In this document: positions 63,321 to 64,000 of the stretch, in pieces
How the letters are laid out: each line of letters begins with the position of its first letter
How positions within the stretch are numbered: position 1 is the first letter of the stretch
Assembly: GCF_030068455.1 (NCBI RefSeq)
Contig: NZ_JAQOSQ010000002.1
Span: 372,001 to 436,000 of the forward strand
DNA length: 64,000 nt
Origin: Roseofilum casamattae BLCC-M143
GTDB lineage: Bacteria > Cyanobacteriota > Cyanobacteriia > Cyanobacteriales > Desertifilaceae
Reading direction: 5' to 3'
The notes under the pieces: model-generated
What the model was told of the DNA's origin: nothing
The model's input: the letters and a program-made list of their open reading frames with translations, nothing else
The model's database searches: none
Program-made: the position numbers and the translations under genes

Positions 63321-64000
63321 TTATTGTGCCAGTTCTTGCATTTTAGCTTCCGCAAACTCTTGCAGCGATCGCGCTTCTTCTGTTGCCGTCGTTCCAGTTT
63401 GTACGCGATCGAGATCGTAGATAATCTCTTGCAGTTGACTGACTAAATAAGCGATTTCAGACTCCGATCCGGCAGAACGCTGCCAGTTAGAAATTTTACG
63501 TTTGGCACTTTCCAGATATTGCACTGATTCCCCCTCAGCTTTCCGACGAATCCGAGCAATTGCCACATTCTTCTTATATTCGGCTAACTTTTTCTGCGCT
63601 TCCACATAAGCGGGATTATCGTCGCCGACTCGCTCCAACTGATTTACCCCATTTTGCCATAATTGAATAATTTCCTGCCAAACTGCCTCAGTATGAGGTG
63701 GATTTTGCGACATTTGCGCCGCTGCCATGCCATATTGACCTGCCGCTTGAATCAAGGTATCGGTTTTCTGCAAGCCTCCCCTGAGACCTGCCACCTGCTG
63801 AAAATCTCGTTGATAGGCACTCATTTGTGGCTCGGAAAGCCGTCGGGCTAACGTTTGTGTCGGAATGCGGTTCAAGTTATCCATACCTTCTTGCCAGGCA
63901 ACGATCGCCGCTTGTTTGCCATCGGAGGTTCCCGCTTGTTGATAGTCGGCTTTAGCTTTCCGCACTTGCGCTTCTCCATCTTCGAGTAAGGTTAAAGCAT
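63321..64000 (-). CDS. Helical-repeat protein, C-terminal part (runs off window)
   Basis: The frame stays open through 64000 (reading ALTLLEDGEAQVRKAKADYQQ upstream of the GTG at 63965), so at least 225 residues are visible and the N-terminus is missing. Predicted helices contain repeated patterns such as AIVAWQEGMDNLNRIPTQTLARRL and EIIQLWQNGVNQLERVGDDNPAYVEAQKKLAEYKKN. These resemble TPR-like units of cyanobacterial proteins with an N-terminal membrane or zinc-ribbon part. No catalytic motif was seen. It is convergent with the histidine kinase gene and only nine bases from it. Function unknown. Confidence 0.75.
   Translation of the reverse strand, partial: ALTLLEDGEAQVRKAKADYQQAGTSDGKQAAIVAWQEGMDNLNRIPTQTLARRLSEPQMSAYQRDFQQVAGLRGGLQKTDTLIQAAGQYGMAAAQMSQNPPHTEAVWQEIIQLWQNGVNQLERVGDDNPAYVEAQKKLAEYKKNVAIARIRRKAEGESVQYLESAKRKISNWQRSAGSESEIAYLVSQLQEIIYDLDRVQTGTTATEEARSLQEFAEAKMQELAQ

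Overview
The window is chromosomal DNA of a beta-cyanobacterium. Direct signs are the very frequent HIP1 octamer GCGATCGC and its half-sites in coding and intergenic DNA, a complete beta-carboxysome locus (ccmK2-K1-L-M-N-O), an adjacent NDH-1 NdhF-type subunit, Ycf34, a Tab2/DUF1092 protein, XisI proteins, CHAT/TPR proteins, zinc-ribbon Ser/Thr kinases and a PEP-CTERM surface protein. Two-component and cyclic-nucleotide genes, TA relics and several families of small palindromic repeats fit a filamentous (Oscillatoriales-like) genome, but the genus cannot be fixed from the sequence. No insertion sequence, prophage, CRISPR array or convincing tRNA was found.

Layout. 1-11.4 kb: start of a Ser/Thr kinase, pheT, RNase P RNA, a MATE exporter, a zinc alcohol dehydrogenase, fructosamine kinase, a GAF/HD-GYP protein, msrB, a vapC relic and an SGNH hydrolase. 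11.8-17 kb: a PD-(D/E)XK-like protein convergent with a HAD phosphatase, then a FecR-like secreted protein divergent from a large TPR-CHAT protease. 17-25.5 kb: a possible redox/cyclic-nucleotide block, with an MscS channel carrying a cNMP domain, a DUF3181-like protein, an adenylate cyclase with a haem-c-type CxxCH sensor, MsrP with a secreted protein and a DUF4079 membrane protein, then a VIT-vWA lipoprotein. 25.6-29.6 kb: vapB with a broken vapC, then a two-gene module of an AAA ATPase overlapping a TPR protein.

29.6-36.6 kb: the carboxysome cluster on the minus strand, divergent from ndhF across a 495-bp AT-rich control region. The cluster would build the shell (CcmK1, K2, O, L) and the Rubisco/carbonic-anhydrase core (CcmM, CcmN), while NdhF belongs to a CO2-hydrating NDH-1 complex that feeds it. 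36.7-45 kb: two intact PIN-type TA pairs, an intact and a truncated xisI on either side of a fused hydantoinase/5-oxoprolinase, ycf34 and a second kinase. 45-53.9 kb: a GntR regulator divergent from a dienelactone hydrolase that overlaps an S1 protein gene, tab2, a PEP-CTERM protein with a long helical insert, a family 2 glycosyltransferase, a tiny membrane ORF, murD and a stand-alone HTH protein. 54-64 kb: an RND pump, a sodium:solute symporter, a two-gene histidine kinase cascade and the C-terminal part of a helical-repeat protein.

The best candidates for new biology are (i) the haem-c/adenylate cyclase/cNMP-gated channel neighbourhood, (ii) MsrP with DUF4079 in place of MsrQ, (iii) the AAA ATPase plus degenerate-NTPase/TPR pair, and (iv) REPIN-like doublets and heptamer repeats placed at gene ends. 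These are inferences from domains and gene order; none is proven by the sequence.
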